Shown piece after piece: positions 42,177 through 52,178 of a stretch of 64,000 nt of DNA. The stretch is from Pseudomonas sp. GOM6. GTDB lineage: Bacteria > Pseudomonadota > Gammaproteobacteria > Pseudomonadales > Pseudomonadaceae. Every line of letters begins with the position of its first letter. The stretch's first letter is position 1. The DNA lies in contig NZ_JARPUS010000004.1 of the NCBI RefSeq assembly GCF_029537485.1, positions 62,001 to 126,000 of the forward strand. Reading direction: 5' to 3'. Under the pieces are notes generated by a model. It was not told the origin of the DNA. It ran no database searches and worked only from the letters and a program-made list of their open reading frames with translations. A program made the translations under genes and the position numbers.

Positions 42177-43631
42177 TCAACGGCTCAGATGCTGCTGGTA
42201 GAGGCTCAGTTGGGTGGTCTGTTCTGCCTCGGGGAAGACGCGTCGCAGGTATTGCGCCAGCTCGGTGACGGCACGTAAATCCTGCTTCGGCCCCAGTTGC
42301 TTGGCCAGTTGCAGAGTCAGGGGCGGCAGTTGCTGGATGGGCTGACTTGCCTGGGCGAGCCTGCGCCAGGCTGCCAGCGCATGCGCTCCTTCACCGGCCT
42401 TGAGCAGCTTCTGCAGCAGATGCAGTTGTACCGAGGGGTGAGCCAGCCAGGGTTGTTCGGAGGCGGCGCTGTCTATGGCAAGGCGTATCAGCAGTGGCCG
42501 CGTTTCTTCCGTTACGGGCAGGGCGAACAGTTGCTTGAGTATCTGCGTCAGCAGGGCCTTGTCCTGGCGCCCGCTGGCAACACTGTAGAGTCGCACCAAC
42601 AGCGCAGGTCGGCCCGGATAGCGCGTGAGTAGATCAGGCCCGCGAGCGGCGGCCTGGGCCAGGGCAAATTGGCTGATGAGCTGATCCAGTGCGGCCAGCT
42701 CACGCTTGAAGGGGGCGTCCGGGTCTTCTTTATGCAGATAGCCCTCATCCATCTGCAGCCGGCCAGTTAGTCTGGCCAGCCAGATTGCCAGGAATCCTGT
42801 GCCCAGGCCGCCCAGGTGGGCGTAGTAGTTGACGTGATCGTCCGCGGCGAGCAGGCCGAGCAGTTCCTTGCCCAGCCATACCGGTAGCACCCACAGCGCG
42901 GGCGCCTTGAAATAGCCGATCAATGGGCCAAGCCAGTAGAAGAAGTTGATTCGGCGCAGGCCGTATACACCGATGTACATGCCCATCAGTCCTGAGATGG
43001 CGCCGGAGGCGCCGACGCCGCTGATCCACACCGGGTCGAGTGCCCACCACAGCAGGTGCGAGGCCAGGCCGCTGAGCAGATAGAGGCCGAGATAGACCGC
43101 CTTGCCCAGGGCAATCTCCAGGGCGAAGCCGAAGATGAACAGGAACAGCATGTTGCCCAGCAGGTGGTCGAAGCTGCCGTGCAGGAACATCGCACCGAAC
43201 AGGCCCTCCAGGCTGAAGCGGGCCGGCATGAAGCCGAAACGGATGTTGCTGAGGCGGTTGCGGGCGTCTTCGGCGGACTCGCGCGCAGCTTGCCAGGTGC
43301 TGTCCGCCTGGTAATCGGCGCGCTGATGCAGTTGCTGCTCGAACTCTAGGTCATGCAGCACCCAGGCCGCCAGGTCCTGACGGCGCATGCCGTCGACATA
43401 GGCGCGCTCCTCGGCATCGAAGTCCCTACGCTGGCTAATGCTCTCGATGAACAGCGCACGTTCACGGTTGAGCAGGCCGCCATCGAGGTAGCTGTTGACT
43501 GCTGCCTCCAGACGCTCTTCATCGCCGCCCTGGTAGCCGAAGTAGATCAGCACATTGAGCAGGATCAGCAGCAGGGTGACGACGGGAGGACGCTTCCAGT
43601 CCAGCGGGTGTTCTGCGGGAATGATCAGCAT
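42177..43631 (-). CDS. Rhomboid-family intramembrane serine protease
   Basis: A 484-aa membrane protein. TM helix 1 near 17-33, a soluble insertion of about 105 residues, then the rhomboid core from about 140 to 290: HGSFDHLLGN (His151, His156, Asn160), the catalytic serine Ser209 in GASGAISGLMG, and the catalytic histidine His272 in NYYAHLGGLGTG. The soluble tail from about 300 is helical. Both dyad residues are present, so activity is expected; substrates are unknown. It is longer than GlpG (276 aa) because of the insertion and tail. Convergent with the CsbD gene. Confidence 0.93.
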   Translation of the reverse strand: MLIIPAEHPLDWKRPPVVTLLLILLNVLIYFGYQGGDEERLEAAVNSYLDGGLLNRERALFIESISQRRDFDAEERAYVDGMRRQDLAAWVLHDLEFEQQLHQRADYQADSTWQAARESAEDARNRLSNIRFGFMPARFSLEGLFGAMFLHGSFDHLLGNMLFLFIFGFALEIALGKAVYLGLYLLSGLASHLLWWALDPVWISGVGASGAISGLMGMYIGVYGLRRINFFYWLGPLIGYFKAPALWVLPVWLGKELLGLLAADDHVNYYAHLGGLGTGFLAIWLARLTGRLQMDEGYLHKEDPDAPFKRELAALDQLISQFALAQAAARGPDLLTRYPGRPALLVRLYSVASGRQDKALLTQILKQLFALPVTEETRPLLIRLAIDSAASEQPWLAHPSVQLHLLQKLLKAGEGAHALAAWRRLAQASQPIQQLPPLTLQLAKQLGPKQDLRAVTELAQYLRRVFPEAEQTTQLSLYQQHLSR

Positions 43632-43677
43632 GAGGCTTCGTCCTTGTTGAGCCTACGAATAGCAATGTGTGATGCGG

Positions 43678-43983
43678 CTAGCGACTGCCGCGTTTGCTCT
43701 CGATCTTGACCAGGCGATTACCCTCCAGGCGCAGGAAGTGGTACATGCCGTTCTTGGGGCCGTAAACCCACTCCTCGATGGCGACTTCGCTGACATAGCC
43801 GTAGTAGTCGCGCACTTCGCGGTAGCCGAGGAAGTCGCGGCTCATCGGCGCGCCGCACTTGGCTTCGATTTCGCTGGCCAGGTCTTCGATACTGATCAGC
43901 TGGCTGCCGCAACGCAGGGTCGAGCTGGCTTCGGCCATGCTGGTCAGCAGTAGGCACAGGGTCGTTATGGCAGGTTTGAGCAT
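43678..43983 (-). CDS. DUF2845 exported protein (paralogue A)
   Basis: A 101-aa protein, ATG 43983, with signal peptide MLKPAITTLCLLLTSMAEAS and a mature domain with LRCGSQLISIEDLASEIEAKCG, an EWVYGPKNGMYHFLRLEGN stretch and a final KIESKRGSR. Two conserved Cys could pair. A TTG six codons upstream is a weaker start. Its neighbour at 44040-44333 is a clear paralogue. Function unknown. Confidence 0.88.
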   Translation of the reverse strand: MLKPAITTLCLLLTSMAEASSTLRCGSQLISIEDLASEIEAKCGAPMSRDFLGYREVRDYYGYVSEVAIEEWVYGPKNGMYHFLRLEGNRLVKIESKRGSR

Positions 43984-44039
43984 CGTGATGGGGCTGCGCA
44001 AAGTATTTGCGGCAGCCTACACCGTGCCGTGGCGAGCTG

Positions 44040-44333
44040 TCAGTTGGCGCGTTTGGTTTCGATGCGCACCAGGCGGTTGCCCTGGAAGGTGAGGATGCTG
44101 AGCATGCCGTTGTTGGGGCCGTATACCCATTCCTCGATCACCAGATCGCGGTCGCTTTGATAGCCGCCGGTATAACCGACCAGATCACGGTGGGCAGGCT
44201 GGCCACATTTGCTTTCGACCTCGAAGGCGCGGTCGCCTTCGTTGATCAGCTTACTGCCGCAGCGCATGGTGCCGGCTTCGGCCATGGCGCTGGCGAGGAC
44301 CAGCGCGGCTAACAGCAGGGGGCTTTTCATCAC
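44040..44333 (-). CDS. DUF2845 exported protein (paralogue B)
   Basis: A 97-aa exported protein: signal peptide MMKSPLLLAALVLASAMAEA, then MRCGSKLINEGDRAFEVESKCG and EWVYGPNNGMLSILTFQGNRL. It shares the two Cys, EEWVYGP and the RxExK ending with paralogue A, so a tandem duplication is likely. Its ATG overlaps the stop of the DUF748 gene (4 bp), so it is coupled to that envelope protein. Confidence 0.88.
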   Translation of the reverse strand: MMKSPLLLAALVLASAMAEAGTMRCGSKLINEGDRAFEVESKCGQPAHRDLVGYTGGYQSDRDLVIEEWVYGPNNGMLSILTFQGNRLVRIETKRAN

Positions 44334-47300
44334 AAACTCCCAAGGTGCAGTGCGGTGTCGATTGGGGCGCCAGCGGTACCTTCGGTGAGGCTGACATCCA
44401 GCAGGTAGATGCGCTGGTCTTCCAGGCTGCCACGCTCTACCAGATAGTCCTTGATGCTGGCAGCGCGGGCCTGCCCCAGCTGGCGTAGTAGCAGTTCGCT
44501 CTTGGCCCAGGATTGCAGCACGGCGTCGCGCATCTTCGCCGTGCGCTCCTCATCCGGCAACTCTTTCCATTCGGCTGGCGGTTGCTGCTTGAGGCGGGCG
44601 CGATAGATGCCTTCCAGCAGGATCGCCTTGTCGTCCTCATCCACCACCAGCAATTCGGGAGCGGCGGGAACCTCGTCGCCACTGCGCTGGAGGATCTTGT
44701 ACTGGGTATTCTGATACTCCCGCTCCAGGCGTTGCTCGGCCACCAGCGGGCCGTCGCTGGCGCTGGCGCTCATGCCTTCGACCTCCAGGCGCAGTACCGG
44801 ACGCTCCTTGAGCGCGGAAGCCAGGGTGTCCAGGGTCTTCTGTGCTGCCCCATCCAGCTCGCTGCTGCCGGCGGCGAACTGTACCTGGCTGAGGTCGGTG
44901 TCGCTGCCGCCGACCAGGCCGGCGATGAATTTGAAGGGCGCCTGGGCAGCGCGCAGCACCAGGTTGCGCAGGGTTTGCCAGACGATGGGCATGACACTGA
45001 ACTCGGGGTTGTTCAGGTCACCCTTCACCGGGAGCTGGATGTCGATGTTGCCCTGGGTGTCCTTGAGCAGGGCCACGGCCAGGCGGATCGGCAGGTCCAC
45101 GGCGTCCTGGCTGTCGACCTTCTCGCCCAGCTGCAGGTCCTCCAGCAGCAGCTTGTTATCGGCGTTCAGCTGGCCCTTTTCGATCTGGTAGTGCAGGTCG
45201 AGGTTGAGGCGGCCCTTGCGGATGCGGTAGCCGGCGAACTTGCCGGAGTAGGGGGTGAGGGTGGTCAGCTCGACGTTCTTGAAGCTGGTGGCGATATCCA
45301 GACTGTTCATCGGGTCGAACGGGGTCAGCTTGCCCTTGATGCTGACCGGTGCGTACTTGTCGACCTTGCCCTTGATGTCGACGCTGGCGGCCTGCGGGCT
45401 CTGGTTGTCCAGGGTGCCGATCTGGCCGTTGAGCTGCTGGATGGCGGTGGCAAAGTTGGGTGTCAGGCTGAAGTCGGCGAAGTTGGCCGAGCCGTCCTTG
45501 ATGTTCACGCCGCCGATACGAATGGGCAGCGGTTTGCCGGCCGGCTCCGCCTTGGCGCCGGCCTGAGCCGGTTGGGGAATCATCAGGTCATTGATGTTGG
45601 TGGTCAGGTCTTCGTTGATGATGAAGCGGGCATAGGGTTGTTGCAGGTTGACCTGCTGGATGGCCAAGCCTTCACCGTGGCGATAGTCCAGCCCCTCGAC
45701 CTGCAGTTGCTGCCACTTGAGGAAGTCGCGGTTCTTGAGGGTGTCCAGGGTGTGCAGCTGATTGACCTCGGCGCGCCCGTCGATGCTGAAGGCCAGCGGC
45801 TCGACGCTCTTCAGATTGACCGCCAGGTTGCTGCCAAGCTGGCCGCTGCGCAGCTCCAGGCGGACGAAGGGGCTGATGTAGGCCTGGGCCAGGCGCAGGT
45901 CGATATTCTGGGTGACCAATTGCAGCTTGGCCGTGGTCGGTTGCAGCTGTACCTGACCTTCGGCCTTGATCTGGCCACGTTTGTTCACCCCGGTGTCGAG
46001 CTTGAGGCCGAAGGGCGAGGTGCCCAGGCTGTCGAAATTGCTGATGTCCAGATTGAGCGGTGCCAGATCGAGTTTGACCTCCTGCTCTCCCGCCGCGCGG
46101 TCGGCCAGATGCACCTGGTAGTCGCGCAGCTGTACGTCGCGCAACAGTACCTGCCAGGGTTTGCTCGGTTCCTCTGGCGCCTGCGCGGCTGGCGTGGCGA
46201 CCGCCTGCTGTTGCGCGTCTTCTGCAGAGGGGGCGGCGTTCTGCGGGGCGGCGGGGGCTGTAGTCTGCTCCGCAACTGGCGCCACTGCTTCAGGCGCGGC
46301 CGCTTCGTCCGGTGCCGCCGCAGGGGCTGCTGCTGGCGCCGGCTTGCTGTGGCTGGCGAACAGCTTCTGCCAGTCCAGCTGGCCGTCCTTCTCCCGCGCC
46401 GCCCAGGTTTCCAGTTTGTGGCTACGGATCTGGCCGACGATGACCTGCTGTTTGGCCAGATCCAGGCTGGTCTCGCCGATTTCCAGACGCTCCATGCGTA
46501 CCAGCGGTTTGTCTGCAGGGCTCTTGATGGCGAACTTGGCGAGTGTGGCGCTGACATTGCTCAGTTGCAGCTCGGTGCCCTTGGCCAGGTTCAGCGAATA
46601 ATCGGCGCTGAGGTCGAGTACGCCGTCTTCCAGTACCAGCGGTGCGGCATCGCGTACATAGGGCCACACGCCCTTGAGCCTGCCATCGGTCAGTTTGAGC
46701 TGGCCTTGCGAGCTGATCGGGCTGAGGCTGACCTGACCGTGCCAGTCGATGCGGCCGCCATAGGGGCCGGTGGCAACCAGCTGCATCTCGGCACTGTCTT
46801 CAGGCAGGGTACTGAGGTTGTTCAGCTCCAGATTCAGCGAGTCGTAGACGAACTCGACCGGCTCGCTGGGGCGCAGGTCGGCGAAGTGCAGGCTGTTCTC
46901 GATCAGTTCGATGCGCTCGATGCGCAGTGGGAAGGGTTCGCTCGGAGTCTCCTCGGCGGGCTTCTCCTCACTTGGCGGCAGTTTGAACAGACCGGTCAGG
47001 TTGAGCTGGCCATCCTTGGCGAAGCGTACTTCGGTATGCGCCTTTTCCAGCTCCACGTCGGCCAGGTGCAGAGCTTTGCGCCACAGACTGTCGAGTTGCA
47101 GATTGGCGTACAGGCGCTGGAAGGCGATCTGCGGTTTGTCTGCCTCGCCGATATGCAGGCCCCAGAGCTGCAGTTCCAGGCTGAAGGGGTTGAGCTCGAT
47201 ACGATCAAGGCGGGCCGGCACGGTAGCCAGCTGGCCGAGTTGCTGGTTGGCCACGCGTTGGCCGATGCCAGGCAGGATCAGGAAACCGAGCAGGGCATAG

Positions 47301-47353
47301 AGGCCGATTACGACCGCGACGGCGTAGGCGATGCGTTGCAATCCTTTGAGCAT
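44330..47353 (-). CDS. DUF748 (AsmA-like) envelope protein
   Basis: A 1007-aa protein with one N-terminal TM helix (residues 9-30, AYAVAVVIGLYALLGFLIL) and a long periplasmic part rich in beta strands, the DUF748/AsmA-like architecture of bridge-type lipid-transport proteins. An Ala/Pro/Gln-rich low-complexity insert lies near residues 325-395 (PAAAPAAAPDEAAAPEAV). The C-terminal end has an OmpA-like feel (SELDGAAQKTLDTLASALKE, then RAASIKDYLVERG). It leads a small set with the two DUF2845 genes. A role in outer-membrane lipid or protein traffic is inferred from the fold family only. Confidence 0.85.
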   Translation of the reverse strand: MLKGLQRIAYAVAVVIGLYALLGFLILPGIGQRVANQQLGQLATVPARLDRIELNPFSLELQLWGLHIGEADKPQIAFQRLYANLQLDSLWRKALHLADVELEKAHTEVRFAKDGQLNLTGLFKLPPSEEKPAEETPSEPFPLRIERIELIENSLHFADLRPSEPVEFVYDSLNLELNNLSTLPEDSAEMQLVATGPYGGRIDWHGQVSLSPISSQGQLKLTDGRLKGVWPYVRDAAPLVLEDGVLDLSADYSLNLAKGTELQLSNVSATLAKFAIKSPADKPLVRMERLEIGETSLDLAKQQVIVGQIRSHKLETWAAREKDGQLDWQKLFASHSKPAPAAAPAAAPDEAAAPEAVAPVAEQTTAPAAPQNAAPSAEDAQQQAVATPAAQAPEEPSKPWQVLLRDVQLRDYQVHLADRAAGEQEVKLDLAPLNLDISNFDSLGTSPFGLKLDTGVNKRGQIKAEGQVQLQPTTAKLQLVTQNIDLRLAQAYISPFVRLELRSGQLGSNLAVNLKSVEPLAFSIDGRAEVNQLHTLDTLKNRDFLKWQQLQVEGLDYRHGEGLAIQQVNLQQPYARFIINEDLTTNINDLMIPQPAQAGAKAEPAGKPLPIRIGGVNIKDGSANFADFSLTPNFATAIQQLNGQIGTLDNQSPQAASVDIKGKVDKYAPVSIKGKLTPFDPMNSLDIATSFKNVELTTLTPYSGKFAGYRIRKGRLNLDLHYQIEKGQLNADNKLLLEDLQLGEKVDSQDAVDLPIRLAVALLKDTQGNIDIQLPVKGDLNNPEFSVMPIVWQTLRNLVLRAAQAPFKFIAGLVGGSDTDLSQVQFAAGSSELDGAAQKTLDTLASALKERPVLRLEVEGMSASASDGPLVAEQRLEREYQNTQYKILQRSGDEVPAAPELLVVDEDDKAILLEGIYRARLKQQPPAEWKELPDEERTAKMRDAVLQSWAKSELLLRQLGQARAASIKDYLVERGSLEDQRIYLLDVSLTEGTAGAPIDTALHLGSL

Positions 47354-47441
47354 GGGGCAGCGTCTTCTTCCAGACTGAGGAGTCTGGAGTATGGCATGGG
47401 CTATCGCGCTTTGTGGGCCAGCACTCTGCCTTGGGTGTGAC

Positions 47442-48455
47442 TCAGAAGCGCAGGATCAGGGTTTTCAGCGGTGGCTGGCCATCACGGGAGGGGAAGTCGG
47501 CGGCGGGCAGGATCTGCTCGCAGTCACGCACCGGGCGGCCGAGTTTCTCGGCGCAGCGCAGCACCTGGGCGCGCCAGTCATCCAGGGCAACTTTCGCCAG
47601 GTTGTTGCAGCACACTAGGGTGCCATTGTCGGCCGTCGCCAGGATCGCCGGCTTAAGCAGGCTCTGGTAGTCGCGCAGCAGGTCGACGGTGCCGAAGGCG
47701 CTCTTGGCCCAGGCGGGAGGGTCGAGCAGGACCAGGTCGAACTGGCGTTGCTCCAGGCGCGGATAGCCGGGCAGTTTATGGCCGCGCCGCGTGGTGATCG
47801 GCAGGCCGGCCAGCTGGCGGATGGCGGGGAAGTAGTCGGACTGTACGAAGTCCATCGTCAGGCCTGGATTGAGTGCCAGGTTTTCCCGTCCCACGGCCAG
47901 GTTGCCCTCGGCGAAGTCCAGGTTGAGCACTTCACGGGCGCCGCCGGCGGCGGCACACAGGCCGACGCCGCAGGTGTAGGCGAACAGGTTGAGCACGCGC
48001 TTGCCGGCGCTGTTGGCCTTGATCCAGCCGCGAGCATTGCGCAGGTCGAGGAACAGCAGCGGGTCCTGGCCCGGATGGCGACCACGAACCCGGTAGTTCA
48101 GCCCCCATTCCCGGCCGACCCTGTCTGCCAGCGCCTCCGGCGTGGGCTGATACGCCTCATCGCGACGGTCGATGCGCGAATTGCCGCCGGAGCGGTCGTT
48201 ATAGACCAGCTGCAGGTCGAGGCCGAGGTGTTCGTTGATCTGTGCGTGCAGGGCGAGCAGAGCCTCGCGCTCCAGCGGCTGATGAAAGCTCTGCACCATC
48301 AACTGCGGGCCGTAGCGGTCAGCTGTGAGACCCGGTGCGCCTTCCTGGCTGCCATGGAACAGGCGATAGCAGTCCGTCTGCTGCTGGTGCAGTTCGCTGA
48401 GCAGGGCTTGGCGAGCGTTGAGGGCGGCGGACAGCGGCTGGTCGAGAGAGGACAT
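47442..48455 (-). CDS. RlmI/RlmK-type class I SAM-dependent methyltransferase
   Basis: A 337-aa enzyme, ATG 48455. N-terminal part with SQEGAPGLTADRYGPQLMVQ, the Rossmann SAM motif VLNLFAYTCGVGLCAAAGGA, and the catalytic DLVLLDPPAWAKS. This is the family of 23S rRNA cytosine-5 methyltransferases. It lacks the full PUA N-terminus of E. coli RlmI (396 aa), so the target is uncertain. The motif IV Pro-Pro-x-Trp form differs from the usual DPPxF. Confidence 0.85.
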   Translation of the reverse strand: MSSLDQPLSAALNARQALLSELHQQQTDCYRLFHGSQEGAPGLTADRYGPQLMVQSFHQPLEREALLALHAQINEHLGLDLQLVYNDRSGGNSRIDRRDEAYQPTPEALADRVGREWGLNYRVRGRHPGQDPLLFLDLRNARGWIKANSAGKRVLNLFAYTCGVGLCAAAGGAREVLNLDFAEGNLAVGRENLALNPGLTMDFVQSDYFPAIRQLAGLPITTRRGHKLPGYPRLEQRQFDLVLLDPPAWAKSAFGTVDLLRDYQSLLKPAILATADNGTLVCCNNLAKVALDDWRAQVLRCAEKLGRPVRDCEQILPAADFPSRDGQPPLKTLILRF

Positions 48456-48518
48456 GCGCAGTGTCTCGGAACGGGAGGGCGCGCAGTTTACCAAGAAGCA
48501 CCAGCCCGGGGCTCGGCC

Positions 48519-49121
48519 TTATGGGGCGAAGGCGGGTGCTTGCGGGCTGAGGCTGCCGCTGGGCGAGTGAGGCGCGGGGCTGAAACCAGAAGAGGGCTCG
48601 CTGTCGATGTTCTGCAGCTCCAGCAGGTAGCTGCGGAAGATCTGGCCCAGGACCTGGCTGGCAACCTGCAGTTCTTCCCGGGGCATTTGCTCGGCGACCT
48701 GATCGGCGTTGTCCATGGCCTCGTCCGAGCCGTTCACCGCCGCCATCTTCAGCACGATATAGGCCTGTACCTTGTTAGGAGGCACGCTTTCGCCGTGCAG
48801 GAACATATTGCCCAGACGAAGCTGGGCATCGGCGTTGCCTTGCAGGGACGATTGCTCGAACCAGTAGCGTGCCTTGGGCAGGTCGGGCTGGGTACGCTGG
48901 CCGTTGTAGTAGAACTCGCCAAGCTCGTATTGCGCCTGGGCGTCGCCAAGCTTGGCGGCTTCCTCACAGGCGGTGAGGGCATTGGCGAGGTCTTCGTCGG
49001 GAACGTTCAGGGCACAGCGGCTTTCGGTCGGCACCAGCAACGAGTTGTCGCCGGCGCTGGCCAGGAGGGGTGTTGCGAGCAACAGACAACCCAGGAACAG
49101 GTTGCGGCCGGTGCATTTCAT
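48519..49121 (-). CDS. Exported Sel1/TPR-repeat protein
   Basis: A 200-aa protein with a signal peptide (MKCTGRNLFLGCLLLATPLLASAG) and Sel1-like repeats: ACEEAAKLGDAQAQYELGEFYY, ARYWFEQSSLQGNADAQLRLGNM, then a third poorer copy. The C-terminal 35 residues are Pro/Ser-rich. Such proteins are usually scaffolds in the periplasm. It lies downstream of hemL on the same strand, about 140 bp apart. Function unknown. Confidence 0.87.
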   Translation of the reverse strand: MKCTGRNLFLGCLLLATPLLASAGDNSLLVPTESRCALNVPDEDLANALTACEEAAKLGDAQAQYELGEFYYNGQRTQPDLPKARYWFEQSSLQGNADAQLRLGNMFLHGESVPPNKVQAYIVLKMAAVNGSDEAMDNADQVAEQMPREELQVASQVLGQIFRSYLLELQNIDSEPSSGFSPAPHSPSGSLSPQAPAFAP

Positions 49122-49262
49122 GGAAATCGGAGTGCCTCGCGAAACGGTCGGGCTTCATGCCCTGCCGGCGAAACGCGCCGGCCGTCACATTATGTGGCAA
49201 GCCGGGGCGACCTTACAAAGCCTTTACCGAGAATCCTTTCTGCGGTTACGCCTGGCGTGGCC

Positions 49263-50546
49263 TCACTTGAGTTTGGCAAAGGCCCGCTCGGCGGCGGCAA
49301 AGGTGATTTCCAGCTCGCGGGTGCCGTGCACGATGGAGGTGAAGCCGGCCTCGAAGGCGCTCGGCGCCAGGTACACCCCGCCTTCCAGCATCAGGTGGAA
49401 GAACTGCTTGAAACGCTCGGCATCGCTGGCCATCACGTCGGCGAAGGTGACGATGTCGTCGGCGCCGCTGAAGTACAGGCCGAACATGGCGCCGGCCTGG
49501 GTGGTGACGAAGGGGATGCCGGCGGCATCGGCGCGTTCCTGCAGACCGGCCAGCATACGGCTGGTGTAGTCGGACAGGTCGGCATGGAAGCCCGGGCGGC
49601 TGATCAGCTTGAGGGTGGTCAGGCCGGCGGCCATGGCCAGCGGGTTACCGGACAGGGTGCCGGCCTGGTAGACCGGGCCGAGCGGGGCGATGCACTCCAT
49701 GATGGCGCGCTTGCCGCCGAAGCAGCCGACCGGCATGCCGCCGCCGACGATCTTGCCGAAGGTCGACAGGTCAGGCGTCACCCCGTAGTGCGCCTGGGCG
49801 CCGCCGAGGGCGACGCGGAAGCCGGTCATCACCTCGTCGAAGATCAGCACCACGCCGTGCTTGTCGCACTGCTCGCGCAGACCTTCGAGGAAGCCTGGTG
49901 CCGGCGGCACGCAGTTCATGTTGCCGGCCACCGGCTCGACGATGATGCAGGCCACGCTCGAACCGACGTCGGCCAGGGTCTTCTCCACGGCGGCGATGTC
50001 GTTGAACGGCAGGGTCAGGGTGTGCTTGGCGAAGTCCGCCGGCACGCCGGCCGAGCTCGGTACGCCCTGGGTCAGCAGGCCGGAGCCGGCTTTAACCAAC
50101 AAACTGTCGGAATGGCCGTGGTAGCAGCCTTCGAACTTGATGATGGCGTCGCGGCCGGTGTAGCCACGGGCCAGGCGGATGGCGCTCATGGTCGCCTCGG
50201 TGCCGGAGCTGACCATGCGCACCATTTCCATCGACGGCACCAGGCTGCACACCAGGTCGGCCATCTCGGTTTCCATGGCGGTCGGCGCACCATAGGACAG
50301 GCCGTGCTGCAGCTGGTTGCGCACCGCGTCGAGGACTTGCGGGTGGGCGTGGCCGAGGATCATCGGGCCCCAGGAACCAACGTAGTCCACATAGCGCTTG
50401 TCGTCCTCGTCCACCACATAGGCGCCTTCGGCGTGCTTGAAGAACAGCGGCGTGCCGCCGACGCTCTTGAAGGCGCGCACGGGCGAGTTGACGCCACCGG
50501 GGATGTGCTTCTGGGCGTTGGCGAACAGTTGCTCGGAACGGGACAT
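49263..50546 (-). CDS. hemL: Glutamate-1-semialdehyde 2,1-aminomutase
   Basis: A 427-aa PLP enzyme making 5-aminolevulinate for haem. The Schiff-base Lys is Lys265 in [31 protein letters not shown] binds PLP phosphate; [10 protein letters not shown] is conserved. It follows thiE-thiD on the same strand with an 18-bp gap, an arrangement also known from P. aeruginosa. Confidence 0.99.
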   Translation of the reverse strand: MSRSEQLFANAQKHIPGGVNSPVRAFKSVGGTPLFFKHAEGAYVVDEDDKRYVDYVGSWGPMILGHAHPQVLDAVRNQLQHGLSYGAPTAMETEMADLVCSLVPSMEMVRMVSSGTEATMSAIRLARGYTGRDAIIKFEGCYHGHSDSLLVKAGSGLLTQGVPSSAGVPADFAKHTLTLPFNDIAAVEKTLADVGSSVACIIVEPVAGNMNCVPPAPGFLEGLREQCDKHGVVLIFDEVMTGFRVALGGAQAHYGVTPDLSTFGKIVGGGMPVGCFGGKRAIMECIAPLGPVYQAGTLSGNPLAMAAGLTTLKLISRPGFHADLSDYTSRMLAGLQERADAAGIPFVTTQAGAMFGLYFSGADDIVTFADVMASDAERFKQFFHLMLEGGVYLAPSAFEAGFTSIVHGTRELEITFAAAERAFAKLK

Positions 50547-50564
50547 GGCGAACTCTCTCTCGAA

Positions 50565-51194
50565 TCAGGGGGTAGCGAACAACGCGCTTAGGGCGCGTGC
50601 GCGGGCCTCCACCTCGGCGGCGGAGGGCGCGGAAAACAGGGTATGGATGACGGCCAGAAGGTCGGCACCGTGCTCAATCAGTTGCACGCCATTGCTCAGG
50701 TCGACGCCACCAATGGCGACGATGGGCAGGCCGAAGCGCTGACGGGCCTCGCGCAGCAGCTCCGGGGTGGCTGCAGGGGCGCCGGGCTTGGTCTGCGAGG
50801 TGAAGAAGCGGCCGAAGGCGATGTAGCTGGCGCCCTCGTCGATGGCCTGTTCGGCCAGGTCGAGGCGGGCGTGGCAGGTGGCGCCGATGATCGCCTTGCG
50901 TCCGAGCAGGGCGCGGGCGGCGGCCAGCGAACCATCGCTCTGGCCCAGGTGCAGGCCAACGCCCAGCTTGGCGGCCAGCTCGGTATCATCGTTGATGATC
51001 AGCTCGGCAGCGTGGCGCGCACACAGCTCGGCCAGTTGCGAGGCTTCGCGCAGGCGGCGGGCATTGTCGCTCGACTTGTCGCGGTACTGCAGCAGGCGCG
51101 CGCCGCCTTTCAGGGCTGCTTCCACATAGGGCAGCAGCTTGCCATCGGCCAGTAACTGGCTGTCGGTGATGGCATAGAGGCCGCGCAGCTTCAC
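50565..51194 (-). CDS. thiE: Thiamine-phosphate synthase
   Basis: A 209-aa TIM barrel joining HMP-PP and thiazole phosphate. GTG 51194 ([15 protein letters not shown]) overlaps the thiD stop (GTGA), so the two are coupled; a longer frame to 51509 lies within thiD and is discarded. Motifs: [10 protein letters not shown] (diphosphate site), [35 protein letters not shown] and VAIGGV. Confidence 0.96.
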   Translation of the reverse strand: MKLRGLYAITDSQLLADGKLLPYVEAALKGGARLLQYRDKSSDNARRLREASQLAELCARHAAELIINDDTELAAKLGVGLHLGQSDGSLAAARALLGRKAIIGATCHARLDLAEQAIDEGASYIAFGRFFTSQTKPGAPAATPELLREARQRFGLPIVAIGGVDLSNGVQLIEHGADLLAVIHTLFSAPSAAEVEARARALSALFATP

Positions 51195-51988
51195 GAGCAG
51201 AAGTCCAGCGGCAGTCGGCGCGGTACGAACTGGCCACGGCCGGGTTGTTCGGCATCGCGCAGGGTGCGCCAGGTGTAATCCAGCGCCGAGCGCACGGCGC
51301 TGACCACCTCCTCGCCCAGGGCCAGGCGGCCGGCCAGGGTGCTGGCCAGGGTGCAGCCGGAACCGTGGTAGCTGCCGGGCAGGCGCGCGCAGGTGAAGGT
51401 GTGACAGTCGCCGCCGCGCACGTATAAACGGTTGTGCACTTCGGCCTCGTCGCCGTGACCGCCGGTGATCAGCAGGTGCTGGCAGAACGGCGCGAGCTTG
51501 GCTGCGCACTCGTCCGCCGTACCTTCGGGGAGTTCGGCGAGGATGCGTGCCTCCGGCAAATTCGGCGTGGCCACCGCGGCGATCGGCAGCAGGCGTTCGC
51601 GCATGGCGTAGCCGACGTCGTCCTTGCCCAGCGAACCGCCGCCGCCGGCACGCAGCACAGGGTCACAGATCAGTGGTACGCCCGGCAGGCGCTGCATGAT
51701 CTCGACCACGGTGTCGACCATCTCCACCGAGCCGAGCATGCCCAGCTTGACGGCGGCCACCGGCAGATCGGTGATGATGGCGTCGACCTGGGCCATGACC
51801 CAGGCACGGTCGAGGACGCGGAAGTCGCTGACATTGACCGTATCCTGCACGGTCAGTGCGGTGACCGCCGGAGCGGCGTGGCAGCCCTGGGCGATCAGGG
51901 CTTCGATATCCGCTTGCAGGCCGGCACCACCAGATGGGTCGTGGCCGGACAGACAGAGGACGACGGGGCGGGAGTTATGTCTGTTCAT
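51191..51988 (-). CDS. thiD: Hydroxymethylpyrimidine/phosphomethylpyrimidine kinase
   Basis: A 265-aa ribokinase-fold kinase making HMP-PP. ATG 51988 ([23 protein letters not shown]) is the conserved start; the 64-residue extension to 52180 is rejected, since it would reach into the ladS start region. Motifs: [40 protein letters not shown] and the anion-hole [12 protein letters not shown]. Divergent from ladS. No TPP riboswitch was recognised in the 190 bp between. Confidence 0.96.
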   Translation of the reverse strand: MNRHNSRPVVLCLSGHDPSGGAGLQADIEALIAQGCHAAPAVTALTVQDTVNVSDFRVLDRAWVMAQVDAIITDLPVAAVKLGMLGSVEMVDTVVEIMQRLPGVPLICDPVLRAGGGGSLGKDDVGYAMRERLLPIAAVATPNLPEARILAELPEGTADECAAKLAPFCQHLLITGGHGDEAEVHNRLYVRGGDCHTFTCARLPGSYHGSGCTLASTLAGRLALGEEVVSAVRSALDYTWRTLRDAEQPGRGQFVPRRLPLDFCS

Positions 51989-52178
51989 GGCCGGCGAGCT
52001 TACCACCAGCCGTCCTCGGGCCCAATGCGCCTGTGCTGCAACTTGTCCGAGGTGACGGCTTTTTCCCGGCATGGCCTGTGCTAGAGTGCCGCCCATACCA
52101 ATCAGAAGGATTCTGCGGGCCGCGCCATCGGGAGAAGAGGGCTCTGTGTGCGGCTGCGCAAGATCTATGCGGGGCGGC

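Noticed and set aside
47748..50591. 947-codon plus-strand frame opposite the methyltransferase, Sel1 and hemL genes
   Set aside because: It crosses three well-supported genes and an intergenic gap; composition is typical of an antisense shadow.
51989..52178. TPP riboswitch in front of thiD-thiE
   Set aside because: The conserved CTGAGA and related core elements were not found on the minus strand of this gap.
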